Shown: positions 24,408 through 33,964 of the stretch, piece by piece
Layout: each line of letters starts with the position of its first letter
Numbering within the stretch: position 1 is the stretch's first letter
Assembly (NCBI RefSeq): GCF_036250065.1
Contig: NZ_CP109199.1
Location: 6,138,001 to 6,202,000 of the forward strand
Length of the DNA stretch: 64,000 nt
From: Micromonospora sp. NBC_01699
GTDB lineage: Bacteria; Actinomycetota; Actinomycetes; Mycobacteriales; Micromonosporaceae
Direction: 5' to 3'
Made by a program: the position numbers and the translations under genes
Notes under the pieces: generated by a model
Database searches by the model: none
Seen by the model: only the letters and a program-made list of their open reading frames with translations
Told to the model about the DNA's origin: nothing

Positions 24408-25783
24408 GCGTACAGCTTCACCGGGGTGAACGTCTGACGGGGGAACATCTTCTTCACCTCGGCGTCGGTCAGGTTGAAGCGGCCCTGGGCCACCGACCCG
24501 TACACGTTGAACATGTTGTTGAACTCGGGCACGTCACCGCTGTCGAGCTTGTCCAGCCCGTTCCAGGTGCCGAGCAGCGAACCGGCCAGCTTCTTGCCGG
24601 ACAGGATGGTGACCACGCCACCGTGGCCGTGGTCGGTGCCGCCGCTGTTCGAGGCGACCCGGCGACCGAACTCGCTGCTGACAATGATGGTGACGTCGGC
24701 GGCCAGCGGGCCGAGGTCGGTGAAGAACGCCGCCATCCCCTTGGCCAGCTCGTTCAGCCGGTTGTGCAGCTGACCGCCGGCGGCCGTGCCCTGGTTCTCG
24801 TGGGTGTCGTAGCCGCCCATCCCGATGGTCGCCACGCGTACGTTGGCGCCGCCCTTGATCAGCTGGGCCAGCGTACGGAACGAGTTGCCGATGCCGGTGT
24901 ACTCGGCCCCCTCGGCCGGGGCGTACGGCTTCGCCGCCAACTGCTGCGCGGTCTTCAGCGCGCCCAGCCCGGCGATCACCGACTCCTCCACCGGGTGGTT
25001 GATCCCGGTGAACAGGCCCTGGATGGCCTTGGCGGTGGCGTCCTTGAACCGGTTGTCGCCGTTGAAGCCGAGCGAGCCGACGTTGTTCAGCGACAGCGCG
25101 CCGTTGTTGCCGACCAGCGAGCGGGGCAGCGTGCTGCCGACGCCGACGCTGCGGAACGCGGTGCCCGGCCCGAGCGCGTCGACCAGGCTGTCCAGCCAGC
25201 CCCGGCCACCGGTCTCGTTCGGCAGGCCGCCCAGGTTGCAGGCGTCCGCGGCCTGGAAGTGGCTGCGCGACACCCGAGGATCGGAGGCGGCCGGTACGAA
25301 GCCGAGCTGGCCGGCGGTGAGGAACTTCTGCAACGGGGCGAACGCGCTGGTCAGCTTGAAGCCGCGGGCGAGCGCCAGCGAGTCGTTGCCGAGCAGCAGG
25401 TCGGGGCGGGCCTTGCTGAGCACCGGGTCGTTGTCCGGTGCGATCAGGCTCAGCCCGTCCAGCCCGCCGTAGAGGAAGACGTGGATCAGCGTGCCGCCGG
25501 GGGTGGCGGCGAACGACGCCTGGGTCGAGACGAACTGGGTGGTGGCCAGCGCGGTCACCGTGGCGGCGGCACCGGCGACGAACGTACGGCGGGTCACTCC
25601 CCGCCCGTCCTGCTGGGCCTCCTCCAGTTCGGACAGGTTGAGGAACTGCTCGCGTACGGCGGCGTTCTCGGCCGTCACCGCGGCGTGCTCGGCGCGCAGC
25701 ACGGCCTCGGTCCGGTTCGGGGCGAGACTCCGCAGGTCGGGGCAGTCGGGGTGCAGGGGGTACGAGTGCACAGTCTTCTCCAC
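24404..25783 (-). CDS. DUF1501 family Tat-exported protein
   Basis: 459 residues, GTG at 25783. A 60-residue N-terminal region precedes a Tat signal (VTRRTFVAGAAATVTALA, Arg65-Arg66). The body is the DUF1501 domain, related to the alkaline phosphatase/sulfatase fold: FLYGGLDGLSLIAP, GGYDTHENQ, SEFGRRVASNSGGTDHGHGG with the metal-ligand-like His cluster, and FNNMFNVYGS. DUF1501 proteins are nearly always paired with DUF1800 proteins, as here 7 nt away. Function is unknown; export through Tat suggests a folded, possibly metal- or cofactor-loaded enzyme. Confidence 0.9.
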   Translation of the reverse strand: MEKTVHSYPLHPDCPDLRSLAPNRTEAVLRAEHAAVTAENAAVREQFLNLSELEEAQQDGRGVTRRTFVAGAAATVTALATTQFVSTQASFAATPGGTLIHVFLYGGLDGLSLIAPDNDPVLSKARPDLLLGNDSLALARGFKLTSAFAPLQKFLTAGQLGFVPAASDPRVSRSHFQAADACNLGGLPNETGGRGWLDSLVDALGPGTAFRSVGVGSTLPRSLVGNNGALSLNNVGSLGFNGDNRFKDATAKAIQGLFTGINHPVEESVIAGLGALKTAQQLAAKPYAPAEGAEYTGIGNSFRTLAQLIKGGANVRVATIGMGGYDTHENQGTAAGGQLHNRLNELAKGMAAFFTDLGPLAADVTIIVSSEFGRRVASNSGGTDHGHGGVVTILSGKKLAGSLLGTWNGLDKLDSGDVPEFNNMFNVYGSVAQGRFNLTDAEVKKMFPRQTFTPVKLYA

Positions 25784-25790
25784 TGTTAGC

Positions 25791-27998
25791 TCACCGGAGG
25801 TGGTGCTGGGGGGAGGCGAGAAGCGCCCGCGCGATGGCGGCGATCGCGCCGTTGAACGTGGCGTCGACCTTCGTCTCGGCGGTCACCCCGGCGATGCCGA
25901 GAATGAGGGCCTTCTCCTTGGCCGTCAGCTTCTGGTGCACCAGCCGCAGCGACAGAGCGTCGAGGTACGCGCCCGCGGTGGCCGGCGGGGCCGCCACCAG
26001 CTTTTCCGGCTTGACGTAGGAGAAGACCTTGCGGTTGCCGTTGATCACGTCGTGGGCTTCGTTCCAGCCGTTGACCATGGTCCCGGCGGAGGTCCAGGCG
26101 ACGTAGACGTCCGGGTAGCCGTTCGGGGTGGAGAGGCCGGCCGGGAACTGGCCCAGTTCCTCCATCTTGTTCTTGAGCTGGCTCAGCCCGTCCGCGAACG
26201 GGGAACGCCGCAGGTCGGCCCGCTTCTGGTACTCCGGCGACGGGTCCGGGGACATGCCGAGCACCCGGTACGTGGAGACCAGGTACTCCATCGGGCGGCG
26301 TACCTTCTGGCCGACCGCGCCCCAGAACTCGGTGGAGCTGAACAGCGTCATCAGGGTCGGCTTGATCGCGCCCTTGTTCGCCGTGTACGTCTTGGCCAGC
26401 CGCTCGACCAGCGACTTCGGCGGGGTGTCCGAGACGAACCGGGTGGCCAGGCTCTGCGCGATGTAGTTGGCGGTCGACTTGTGCAGGGCGAGGTGCCGCA
26501 GGTACGCCTTGATCACCGCCTCGCCACCCTCGGCCGAGCTGTTGTCGCTCTTGAAGCCGAGGATGCTGACCTTGCCGACGTAGTGCCGGTTGGCCCGGTA
26601 GACGTACTCGTCCTTGTCGACGCCGAGGCCGGTCTGGAGCATCGCGGCCTGCCGGACGTCCATCTCGGTGTAGCCGCCGTCGACGCCGACCGAGTACAGC
26701 TCCAGGTTCTCCCGGGCCAGGTTCTCGTTGATCGCGTCCTTGTGCGACTCGTGCTGGTTCAGGTAGACGATCAGCGCGGGGTGGGTGTTCGCGGCCACCA
26801 GCATGTCGGCGTAGTTGCCCAGCGCGTGCTTGCGGATCACGTCCCGGTCGAACGTCGACCGGGTGATGTCGCCGCCGTCGAAGAACGCGGCGACGTGCAG
26901 GAAGTCGTTCCAGAAGTCGACCATGACCTCGAACAGCTGCCGGTCGGACCAGATCTGTCGGGCGACCGACGCCCAGACGAACTCGTTGTCGGAGTTGTCG
27001 ACGTCCTTGACCGTCTCGCGGCGTTCCCGGAGCTGCTTGATGGACAGGTTCAGGGTGGGCAGCTCGGAGAGCTTCAGCTCGGCCTTGGTCGGCGCGATCT
27101 TCTCCGGAGCGAGCTGCCAGCGCAGCCACTCGTCGATGCCCATGGTCTTGATCTCGGCGAGCACCTTGGGGGTGGCGCCGAAGGTGGCCCGGGTGGCGAG
27201 GTGCCGGATCGGGTCCTTGGCCAGCACCGTCTTGACGGTCACCTCGGTCGCGGCCGCCGCGGCGGCCGGGCCGGCGAGCGTACGGCCGCTGGCGGGCGCG
27301 TTCTTCTTCAGCTCGGCGCCGGCCCGGGAGCCCATGTAGCTCTCGTTCTGCTCGGTGTAGGTACGCACCGTGCTCGGCTGCTGTCCACTGGGGCGGTCGG
27401 CGGTGCCGTCGGTGATCGCGGCCGCGGTGGCGTTGCCGTTGCCGTTGCCGAACGGGGTGTTGCCGAGGATCTTGTCCCCGAGGTCGGTGCCGCGCGCGGC
27501 GAACGCGATGGCACCGGCGCCGGCCACCGCCGCGGCCGCTCCGCTCAGCGTGACCAGGGCCCGCCGCCGGCCGACGTTGCGCCTGCCTGGCTCACCGTCG
27601 TCGTCCAGCTCGGGCAGCTGCGATCCGGCGTACGGGTCGCCCTGCGGCTGGAGTCCCTCCGGGCCGACCCACTGCGGGCCACGGGGGCCGCCCGCGCGGT
27701 GCTGCTCGGTCCACTGGTCGACGTACTGGTCGGGCTGCTGCCCGCGCCGCGGGTGGCCCGGCTGCGGCTGGCCGGGGTACTGCTGGTGACCCGCCGACTG
27801 CGGGTGGCGCGCGTCCGGGTACGCGTCGGAACCGGGAGCCGGGCGGCCGTACGGGGACTGGCCGGGCGCGGGCCGGTATCCGTCGGCACCGGGCTGGGGT
27901 CGACCGTCCCAAGGGCTGTCGTCACGCGATCGGCGTGGTGGCACATTCTGGTCAGCCATGTACCAATCCGTCTGCTGAGGCGCGTCGGACCCGGCCAC
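25791..27998 (-). CDS. DUF1800 family protein with long Pro/Gln-rich N-terminus and membrane segment
   Basis: 735 residues from GTG 27998; ATG at 27959 (13 codons in) is equally possible, since neither has a clear ribosome site. Residues 1-135 are disordered and rich in Pro, Gly, Gln, Tyr and Asp. Residues about 140-170 are an RRRALVTLSG twin-arginine-like motif and hydrophobic segment. Residues about 235-730 are DUF1800: HLATRATFGATPKVLAEIKT, MVDFWNDFLHVAAFF, LARENLELYSVGVDGGYTE, and FVSDTPPKSLVERLA. First gene of the operon with DUF1501, ferric-reductase, FMN-binding and ApbE genes. Catalytic role unknown. Confidence 0.88.
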   Translation of the reverse strand: MAGSDAPQQTDWYMADQNVPPRRSRDDSPWDGRPQPGADGYRPAPGQSPYGRPAPGSDAYPDARHPQSAGHQQYPGQPQPGHPRRGQQPDQYVDQWTEQHRAGGPRGPQWVGPEGLQPQGDPYAGSQLPELDDDGEPGRRNVGRRRALVTLSGAAAAVAGAGAIAFAARGTDLGDKILGNTPFGNGNGNATAAAITDGTADRPSGQQPSTVRTYTEQNESYMGSRAGAELKKNAPASGRTLAGPAAAAAATEVTVKTVLAKDPIRHLATRATFGATPKVLAEIKTMGIDEWLRWQLAPEKIAPTKAELKLSELPTLNLSIKQLRERRETVKDVDNSDNEFVWASVARQIWSDRQLFEVMVDFWNDFLHVAAFFDGGDITRSTFDRDVIRKHALGNYADMLVAANTHPALIVYLNQHESHKDAINENLARENLELYSVGVDGGYTEMDVRQAAMLQTGLGVDKDEYVYRANRHYVGKVSILGFKSDNSSAEGGEAVIKAYLRHLALHKSTANYIAQSLATRFVSDTPPKSLVERLAKTYTANKGAIKPTLMTLFSSTEFWGAVGQKVRRPMEYLVSTYRVLGMSPDPSPEYQKRADLRRSPFADGLSQLKNKMEELGQFPAGLSTPNGYPDVYVAWTSAGTMVNGWNEAHDVINGNRKVFSYVKPEKLVAAPPATAGAYLDALSLRLVHQKLTAKEKALILGIAGVTAETKVDATFNGAIAAIARALLASPQHHLR

Positions 27999-28408
27999 AT
28001 GAAACGGCGGGGGCGATGGTCCGGCGGCGCTTACTGAAGGGGGGTTGCTACGGCAAGGTAGCCAAGCCGCCGATCCGCTTCAAGGTCGGCGAAACCGCCC
28101 GCCAGCAGCCACTTAAGGCGTCACTCAGGGGAATCACCGGTGCGGGGTTTCGCCCGGTCCGGGTCCCGACGGTCACCAGCAGCGCCAATGCCCGCCCACC
28201 GGCGGTTGAGCCCGGCTCCGTAACCTCCGGGTAGCACCGGGAGGGGATCAAAGGTAAAGACAAACTTAAGGTGGGAATAAGTAAAACCTGTGCCGATCCG
28301 AGAGTTGTACCGGCAGCGATCCGCGGCGATCGGCAGCGGGAGTGCAAGCGGCCCGGGATCGGGTATCCCCGCGCCGGACAGTTGACGCGTGAGGGGAAGG
28401 CTGCCGCC
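27999..28408. other. 410-bp divergent promoter region with an AT-rich patch
   Basis: No gene is supported. It must carry the promoters of the DUF1800 operon (left) and DUF3040 gene (right). The stretch at about 28247-28290 is markedly AT-richer and contains CTTAAGG, a heptamer that also occurs near 28110. No clear hairpin or paired -35/-10 was found. Confidence 0.4.
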
Positions 28409-28666
28409 ATGCTCAGCAAAGAGGATCAGCGTCGGTTCGACGAGATCACCCGCCAGCTGAGAATCAGCGACCCGGACTTCGTCGCCCGGCTCAGTGATCG
28501 TGTTCAGCACCGCCGGGGCAGGCTTCTGCTCCTGTTGACCGTCGTACTCTGGAGCGCCGTACCGGCCGTGGTGGTCATCGGCGGCTGGCTGGCGGCGGTG
28601 ATAGCGCCGGTCGTGCTCGCCGCCGCCAGTGTGCTGGCCTGGCGGGTTCGCCGGTTGCACCATTGA
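28409..28666 (+). CDS. DUF3040 family small membrane protein
   Basis: 85 residues, ATG at 28409 with AGGGGAAGG about 8 nt upstream. The N-terminal helix MLSKEDQRRFDEITRQLRIS with DPDFVARL is the standard DUF3040 opening. Two hydrophobic segments follow (LLLLLTVVLWSAVPAVVVIGG and AAVIAPVVLAAASVLAW), then a short basic end. The family is actinobacteria-specific, inner-membrane, and of unknown function; several members are linked to cell envelope or division. It stands alone here, convergent with the SWIM gene. Confidence 0.87.
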   Translation: MLSKEDQRRFDEITRQLRISDPDFVARLSDRVQHRRGRLLLLLTVVLWSAVPAVVVIGGWLAAVIAPVVLAAASVLAWRVRRLHH

Positions 28667-28715
28667 CCCGGTCGACCGCACCGGTCGTCACCACTGCGGC
28701 TGACCGCACCGGTGA

Positions 28716-29663
28716 TCAGCGTTGCGGTCGGCCGAACCGGTCGTACGCCCGCCGGAGCCGTTCGACCAGGCCGGGGCCGCCGATCGGGGCACCGGGTGCG
28801 CCGAGCTGGCGCAGCAGCAGGTCGGGTTCGGTGGCCAGGATCGGCACCGGGTCCGGCAGCGGCACCGGTTGCTGCCAGTAGCGGTCGACCACGGCGGCCA
28901 GCGGCACGTCGGGCAGGTCGGCCAGGGCCAGCCCGGCACCGGCCACCGGCACCGCACCGGCCGGTGACCCGAGACCGGGCAGCGGCTCGGCCGGCGCAGC
29001 GACCGGGTACGCCTCCGGCGCCTCGTCGGCCGTCCGGTCGGCGGTGCCCGGCAGTCCGGCGCGCAGTTCCCGCAGCCGGTCGAGCAGTTCCTCACGGGTC
29101 CTGCCGCGCCAGTGCAGCAGTTGGAACGGGTCCGCGTCGAACGCCTCGGCGAGCAGGTAGAACGTGGCCGCGAGGTGCTTGCACGGCACGGCGAAATCCG
29201 GACAGTTGCAGCGCATCGCCAGGTCGCCGATGGCGGCCGGGAAGAGCGGGGCGTCCGCCTCGGCGAACACCCGTTCCAGCTCCGGCGGCAGATCCCCGGC
29301 CAGCAGTTGGGCGCTGAACAGCGCCTGACCGGCGAGCACCGTCTCGATCCGGCCCCAGACCGCCCCGGCGTACGGGTGCAGACCGACCGTCACCCGGTAC
29401 GGCTTCGGCCGGGAGCCCTGCACCGCCGCCGTCACCAGCCCCGGCGTCACCTCCAGCGACAGCACCTGACCCGCGCGGGCGTACGCCCGGCCACGGGTGA
29501 GCCGGGTCCCGAGCGCGAACGACTCCAGTACGTCGACGAACTGGCGGGACCACCAGGACGCGCCGATCGACCCCCGGGCCGTACGCGCGCGCAGCCCGCC
29601 GTCGACCTTGCGGGGGCGCCCGTAGTCGGCGAACCGTCCGGATCCGCCGCCCTGCTCGCTCAC
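28716..29663 (-). CDS. SWIM zinc-finger protein partnered with SNF2 helicase
   Basis: 315 residues. GTG at 29663 was chosen because its GTGA overlaps the SNF2 stop by 4 nt; the longer upstream frame is a shadow. The SWIM finger is MRCNCPDFAVPCKHLAATF (C-x-C ... C-x-H) at about residue 155-175, preceded by a conserved FADYGRPRKVDGGL and WWSRQFVDVLESF region. C-terminal residues are Pro/Ala-rich with a final helical segment. SWIM proteins next to SNF2 ATPases are a widespread bacterial pair thought to act on DNA or nucleoprotein. It is the second gene of that operon. Confidence 0.9.
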   Translation of the reverse strand: MSEQGGGSGRFADYGRPRKVDGGLRARTARGSIGASWWSRQFVDVLESFALGTRLTRGRAYARAGQVLSLEVTPGLVTAAVQGSRPKPYRVTVGLHPYAGAVWGRIETVLAGQALFSAQLLAGDLPPELERVFAEADAPLFPAAIGDLAMRCNCPDFAVPCKHLAATFYLLAEAFDADPFQLLHWRGRTREELLDRLRELRAGLPGTADRTADEAPEAYPVAAPAEPLPGLGSPAGAVPVAGAGLALADLPDVPLAAVVDRYWQQPVPLPDPVPILATEPDLLLRQLGAPGAPIGGPGLVERLRRAYDRFGRPQR

Positions 29664-32600
29664 TCGGCCACCGCCCCGGCCTCCAGCGCGAACAGTCCGC
29701 GCAGTTCCGAGGTGGACAGCTCGGTCACCCACTGCTCGCCGGTGCCGACGATCTTCGCGGCCAGCCCGCGCTTCTCGTTGATCATCGCGGCGATCTTCTC
29801 CTCGACGGTGCCGGCGCAGACGAACTTGCGTACCTGCACCGCGCGGCGCTGGCCGATCCGGAACGCCCGGTCGGTGGCCTGGTCCTCGACCGCCGGGTTC
29901 CACCAGCGGTCCACGTGCACCACGTGGTTGGCGGCGGTCAGGGTCAGCCCGGTGCCACCGGCCTTGATCGACAGGATGAACAGCGATGGGCCGCCGTCGG
30001 ACTGGAACCGGGTCACCAGCGCGTCCCGCTCGGCCTTGGCGACGCCGCCGTGCAGGTAGAGCACCTCACGGCCGAGCCGGGCCGAGAGCTGCGCCCGGAG
30101 CATGTTGCCGAACTCGGCGTACTGGGTGAACAGCAGTGCCTTCTCCCCCGCCGCCAGCACCTCGTCCACGATCTCCTCCAGCCGGGCGAGCTTGCCCGAC
30201 CGGCCGGTCAGCGCCGAGCCGTCGCGCAGCAGTTGCGCCGGATGGTTGCAGACCTGTTTGAGCTTGGTCATGGTGGCCAGCACCAGGCCGTGCCGCTCGA
30301 TGCCCGTACTGGACTCGATCTTGGCCATCATGTCGTCGACCACGGCCTGGTAGAGCGAGCCCTGTTCGGCGGTGAGGTTGCAGAGCACCTCCATCTCCAG
30401 CTTCTCCGGCAGGTCGGAGATGATCGACCTGTCGGTCTTGGTGCGGCGGAGCACGAACGGGCCGGTGATCCGGCGCAACCGCTGCGCCGCGTCGTCGTCG
30501 CCGTGCCGCTCGATCGGCACCGCGTACCGCTTGCGGAACGCCGAGGCGGTGCCGAGCAGGCCCGGATTGGCGAACTCCATGATCGACCACAGGTCGGCGA
30601 GGCGGTTCTCCACCGGCGTACCGGTGACCGCTATCCGGTGCCGGGCGGGCAGCGCGCGGACCGCGGCGGCCTGCCGGGTCGCCGCGTTCTTGATCGCCTG
30701 CGCCTCGTCCACCACCAGCCGGTGCCAGTCGACCTCGGCCAGCTCCACCGCGTCCCGCGCCGCCACCGAATAGGTGGTGAGAACCAGGTCCGCGTCCCGC
30801 ACGGCCGTCGCGAACGTCCCGCCGCGCGCCCGCTCGGCGCCGTGATGCACGTGTACGCGCAGCTCCGGCGCGAACTTCGCCGCCTCCCGCTGCCAGTTGC
30901 CGACCAGCGACATCGGACAGACCAGCAGCGTCGGCCCGTCGTCGGGCTCGTCCCCGGCGAGCAACGCCAGCAACTGCACCGTCTTGCCCAGCCCCATGTC
31001 GTCGGCGAGCACCCCGCCCAGGCCGAGCGACTGGAGGAACGCCAACCAGGCCAACCCCCGCTTCTGGTACGGCCGCAGCGTGCCCCGGAACCCGGCCGGC
31101 TCGTCGCGCGGGGTCAGCTGCCGCTCGGCCTGCCCGGCGAGCAGGTCACCGAGCGGCCCGTCGGCGCCGACCGCCAGCACCGGCAGCGCGTTCGGCTCGT
31201 CGGCGCTCTCCAGGCCCAGCCGCAGCAGGTCGACGACGGTCAGCTCGCCGCCGTCCCGGAGCAGCTTCAGTCCGGCGGCCAGCCGGCGGGCGTCCAGCTC
31301 GACCCACTGCCCGCGCAGCCGGACCAGCGGGGTCTTGAGCTTGGCCAGGTCCCGCAGTTCCCGTGCGGACAGCGCCTGGTCGCCGAGGGCCAGCTCCCAT
31401 TTGTAGTCGACCAGCGCGTCCAGGCCGAGCGAGCTGCGCGACGCCACGGTGCCCGGTGCGGTCCGACTCTTCGCCTGCAACCTGGCCCCGAGCCGGGCAC
31501 TCGGCCGCGACCACCAGGACGGCAGCAGCACCCCGAAGCCGGCGGCGTGCAGCACCGGCGCCCCGTCGCGCAGGAACCGGTGCGCCCCCTCGGTGTCCAA
31601 CTCCAACCCGTCCGGCGCGGCCGTACGCAGCGCGTCGGTCAGCTCCGGCCAGAGCCGGCTGGCCCGGCCCAACTCCGCCAGCAGCGTCTCCTGCGGCGCG
31701 TCGAGATGCCGGGCGAGCGCCCGCAGGCCGCCCCGGGCCTGCCAGATCCGGTCCGCGCCGACGACCAGGCTCGGCTCCTCGGCCGACTGGAGCGCGAACT
31801 CGACCCGCCAGCCGCCGCCTGCGTCCACCTCGATCCCGACCCCGTCGGCCGGCTCGGCATCGAACTCCTCCGGCGGCGGCGGGGGCTCGACCAGCCGGAA
31901 GCAGGCGCGTACCGGGCTGCCGGCGGCGTCGCGCTGCCAGTCGGCGAGCCCGTCGACGAGGTCGCCGAGCGCGTCCGGGGCGATCGTGAACCCGCGCTGC
32001 CGCCCGGTCAGCGCCCGCAACCAGGCCCGTACGCCCACCGAGACGCCGGTGGCCCGGGAGTCGATCAGGCGCACCCCCTCCAGCGCGGTCCGGACGGCGG
32101 CGTCGGTGAGCGCGTCCAGGGCGTCGGCGACCAGCGCGGCGACGGAGAGGGCCGGTTCGGCCGCCCGAGCCGCCGGCGGCAGCGCCATCGCCAGGGCCCG
32201 TACCCGGCCCGCGTCGGCACCGGTGAGCAGCGGGCGCCAGACGGCGGTGGCCGTACCCCCGCTTTCCCGTCGTCCGGTGACCACGCCGGGCAGGGTGCGC
32301 CCCCGGTCGACCAGGTCGGCGGCGAAGCCGGCCAGTTCCTCGACCAGCCGCAGGGTGCCGCCCCGGACCACCGTCGGGTCGTCGGCGAGGGCGAGCAGCA
32401 CCGGCAGGGCGTGGTCGGCGTCGTACTCCAGGGTCGGCACCCGCCAACCGGCCAGGGTGAGGTTCCCGCGAACCGGCTCGGCGCCGTCCGCCCGGACCAG
32501 TTCCGGCGAGTCGAGCGGGACGCCGGCACGGGTCGGCAGGGTGAGCAGCGCGGTGCTGGTCGCGGCCTTCGCCGCCACCTCGTCCAGCACCTCGGCCAGC

Positions 32601-32743
32601 GCGGCGTGACCGGCGGCGAACGGATGCGGGCGTTCCCGTGGGGCCCGCCCCGGCCGCCGCGCCACCGGCGCGACCAGGGTCGAGTCCTCTCCCCAGAGCG
32701 CCAGCCGCCCACCGCGCAGCCACAGCCCGTGGATCACCCGCAC
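29660..32743 (-). CDS. SNF2-family DEAD/DEAH-box ATPase (Swi2/Snf2 helicase-like)
   Basis: 1027 residues, GTG at 32743 with GAAGGGG upstream. The N-terminal 450 residues are the bacterial SNF2-associated region. From about 550 comes the ATPase: RPYQKRGLAWLAFLQ (Q-like), DDMGLGKT at 581-588 (motif I), LVCPMSLVGNW (Ia), VDEAQAIKN at 678-686 (II), VTGTPVENRLADLWS (III), then the second RecA fold with FTQYAEFGNML, LHGGV, SIKAGGTGLTLTAANHV (V) and DRAFRIGQ (VI). It would translocate on double-stranded DNA or remodel protein-DNA complexes. The downstream SWIM protein is translationally coupled. Confidence 0.95.
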   Translation of the reverse strand: MRVIHGLWLRGGRLALWGEDSTLVAPVARRPGRAPRERPHPFAAGHAALAEVLDEVAAKAATSTALLTLPTRAGVPLDSPELVRADGAEPVRGNLTLAGWRVPTLEYDADHALPVLLALADDPTVVRGGTLRLVEELAGFAADLVDRGRTLPGVVTGRRESGGTATAVWRPLLTGADAGRVRALAMALPPAARAAEPALSVAALVADALDALTDAAVRTALEGVRLIDSRATGVSVGVRAWLRALTGRQRGFTIAPDALGDLVDGLADWQRDAAGSPVRACFRLVEPPPPPEEFDAEPADGVGIEVDAGGGWRVEFALQSAEEPSLVVGADRIWQARGGLRALARHLDAPQETLLAELGRASRLWPELTDALRTAAPDGLELDTEGAHRFLRDGAPVLHAAGFGVLLPSWWSRPSARLGARLQAKSRTAPGTVASRSSLGLDALVDYKWELALGDQALSARELRDLAKLKTPLVRLRGQWVELDARRLAAGLKLLRDGGELTVVDLLRLGLESADEPNALPVLAVGADGPLGDLLAGQAERQLTPRDEPAGFRGTLRPYQKRGLAWLAFLQSLGLGGVLADDMGLGKTVQLLALLAGDEPDDGPTLLVCPMSLVGNWQREAAKFAPELRVHVHHGAERARGGTFATAVRDADLVLTTYSVAARDAVELAEVDWHRLVVDEAQAIKNAATRQAAAVRALPARHRIAVTGTPVENRLADLWSIMEFANPGLLGTASAFRKRYAVPIERHGDDDAAQRLRRITGPFVLRRTKTDRSIISDLPEKLEMEVLCNLTAEQGSLYQAVVDDMMAKIESSTGIERHGLVLATMTKLKQVCNHPAQLLRDGSALTGRSGKLARLEEIVDEVLAAGEKALLFTQYAEFGNMLRAQLSARLGREVLYLHGGVAKAERDALVTRFQSDGGPSLFILSIKAGGTGLTLTAANHVVHVDRWWNPAVEDQATDRAFRIGQRRAVQVRKFVCAGTVEEKIAAMINEKRGLAAKIVGTGEQWVTELSTSELRGLFALEAGAVAE

Positions 32744-32774
32744 GCAAGGACCCCTTCTCGTCGTCGCCGATAGT

Positions 32775-32789
32775 GGAAGGGTCCCTTCC
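32775..32789. promoter_or_regulatory. Palindrome upstream of the SNF2 gene
   Basis: GGAAGGG (32775-32781), T, CCCTTCC (32783-32789): a perfect 15-bp palindrome about 32-46 nt before the SNF2 start. A related AAGGGG and GGTCC stretch overlaps the ribosome site. It may be an operator or a short intergenic repeat. Confidence 0.5.
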
Positions 32790-32928
32790 TAACACCCCAG
32801 GCTAGTCAGCCGGTGGACCCACCCCGACGGACGGCCGGTCCGGTGTAATTCGCCTCTCCGCCCCGCACGCCGGGCGTCGTCGGAAATTGACGGGCGGCTC
32901 GCCCGGTCGGTCCGTACCGTGCGAGGAC

Positions 32929-33873
32929 ATGACCGTCACCATTCGCGAGTTCCGGCCGGACGCCCCGACCGCCGCCGCCGATGCCGAGGCCGCCGGGGCG
33001 GTGCTGCGCGCCGTGCTGCCGTACCTCGTGGTGACGCCACGGGTGCTGCGCTGGCAGGTGGAGCACGCCCCCGCCGCCCAGCACCACCGGCTGCTGCTGG
33101 CCGAGGCGGATGGGCACCTGCTCGGCTGCGCCCGGACCGGGATCTACTACGACAGCAGCGAGCCAGGCCAGGCGTACCTGAACATCTACGTACACCCGGA
33201 CCGGCGCGGTCGGGGCGCCGGCCGCGCCCTGCTGGCGGCCGGTGAGGCGTACGTGACCGGCCTCGACGCCCGCGCCATCCTCTGCTGGTCGCTGGATGAC
33301 GAGCGGTCGATCGGATTCGCCGAACGTAACGGCTACCGGCGCGGCCGGTCGGGCCACTTCCAGCGGCTAGAGCTCGGGAACGGCTGGCTGCCGGCGATGC
33401 CGTCCCGCCCGCCCGGCGCCGAGGTACGCACCGGCGCCAGCCTCGGCGACGACCTGCTGCGGAACCTCTGGGCGGCCGACAACGAGGCGACGGCCGACGA
33501 GCCGGACGACATGGACGCCGCGCCGATCAGCTACGAGCTGTGGCATAGCCAGTTCTGGAGCCACCCGGAACACGACCCGGAGCTCACCTCGGTGGTGACC
33601 GTGGACGGCGTCGTGGCCTCGTTCAGCCTCGCGGTGACCGACGGGCAGACCCGCTACATGTCCGGGATGGCCGGCACCCGGCGGGCGTACCGGGGGCGGG
33701 GGTTGGCGAAGCTGGCGAAGTCCGCCTCGCTGCACCGGGCGGCGGCGGCCGGCTACACCGAGGCGTTCACCAACAACGACAGCGGCAACGAACCGATGCT
33801 CGCGATCAACAGGTGGTTCGGCTACCGGCAGTGCGCGACCGAGGTGCGCTGGATCCGTGACCTGACCGGCTGA
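32929..33873 (+). CDS. GNAT acetyltransferase with two N-acetyltransferase domains
   Basis: 314 residues, ATG at 32929 preceded by GAGG. The first GNAT domain (about 1-145) has LNIYVHPDRRGRGAGRALLAAG, the acetyl-CoA pyrophosphate loop, and FAERNGYRRG. The second (about 165-314) has MSGMAGTRRAYRGRGLAKLAK, a second loop of the same type, and TNNDSGNEPMLAINRWFGYR. Tandem GNAT proteins of this length are common in Streptomyces and Micromonospora, some acting on aminoglycosides or small amines. The substrate cannot be told. It is monocistronic, divergent from the SNF2 operon. Confidence 0.9.
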   Translation: MTVTIREFRPDAPTAAADAEAAGAVLRAVLPYLVVTPRVLRWQVEHAPAAQHHRLLLAEADGHLLGCARTGIYYDSSEPGQAYLNIYVHPDRRGRGAGRALLAAGEAYVTGLDARAILCWSLDDERSIGFAERNGYRRGRSGHFQRLELGNGWLPAMPSRPPGAEVRTGASLGDDLLRNLWAADNEATADEPDDMDAAPISYELWHSQFWSHPEHDPELTSVVTVDGVVASFSLAVTDGQTRYMSGMAGTRRAYRGRGLAKLAKSASLHRAAAAGYTEAFTNNDSGNEPMLAINRWFGYRQCATEVRWIRDLTG

Positions 33874-33964
33874 GTCCGGCGTCTTTCCCCCGGGTCGGGC
33901 GGGGTGCGGGTGCCGGACGGGCCGATCCGCTGCGGTCGCTCCCGACCGGCGGTTAGATGGTGGC

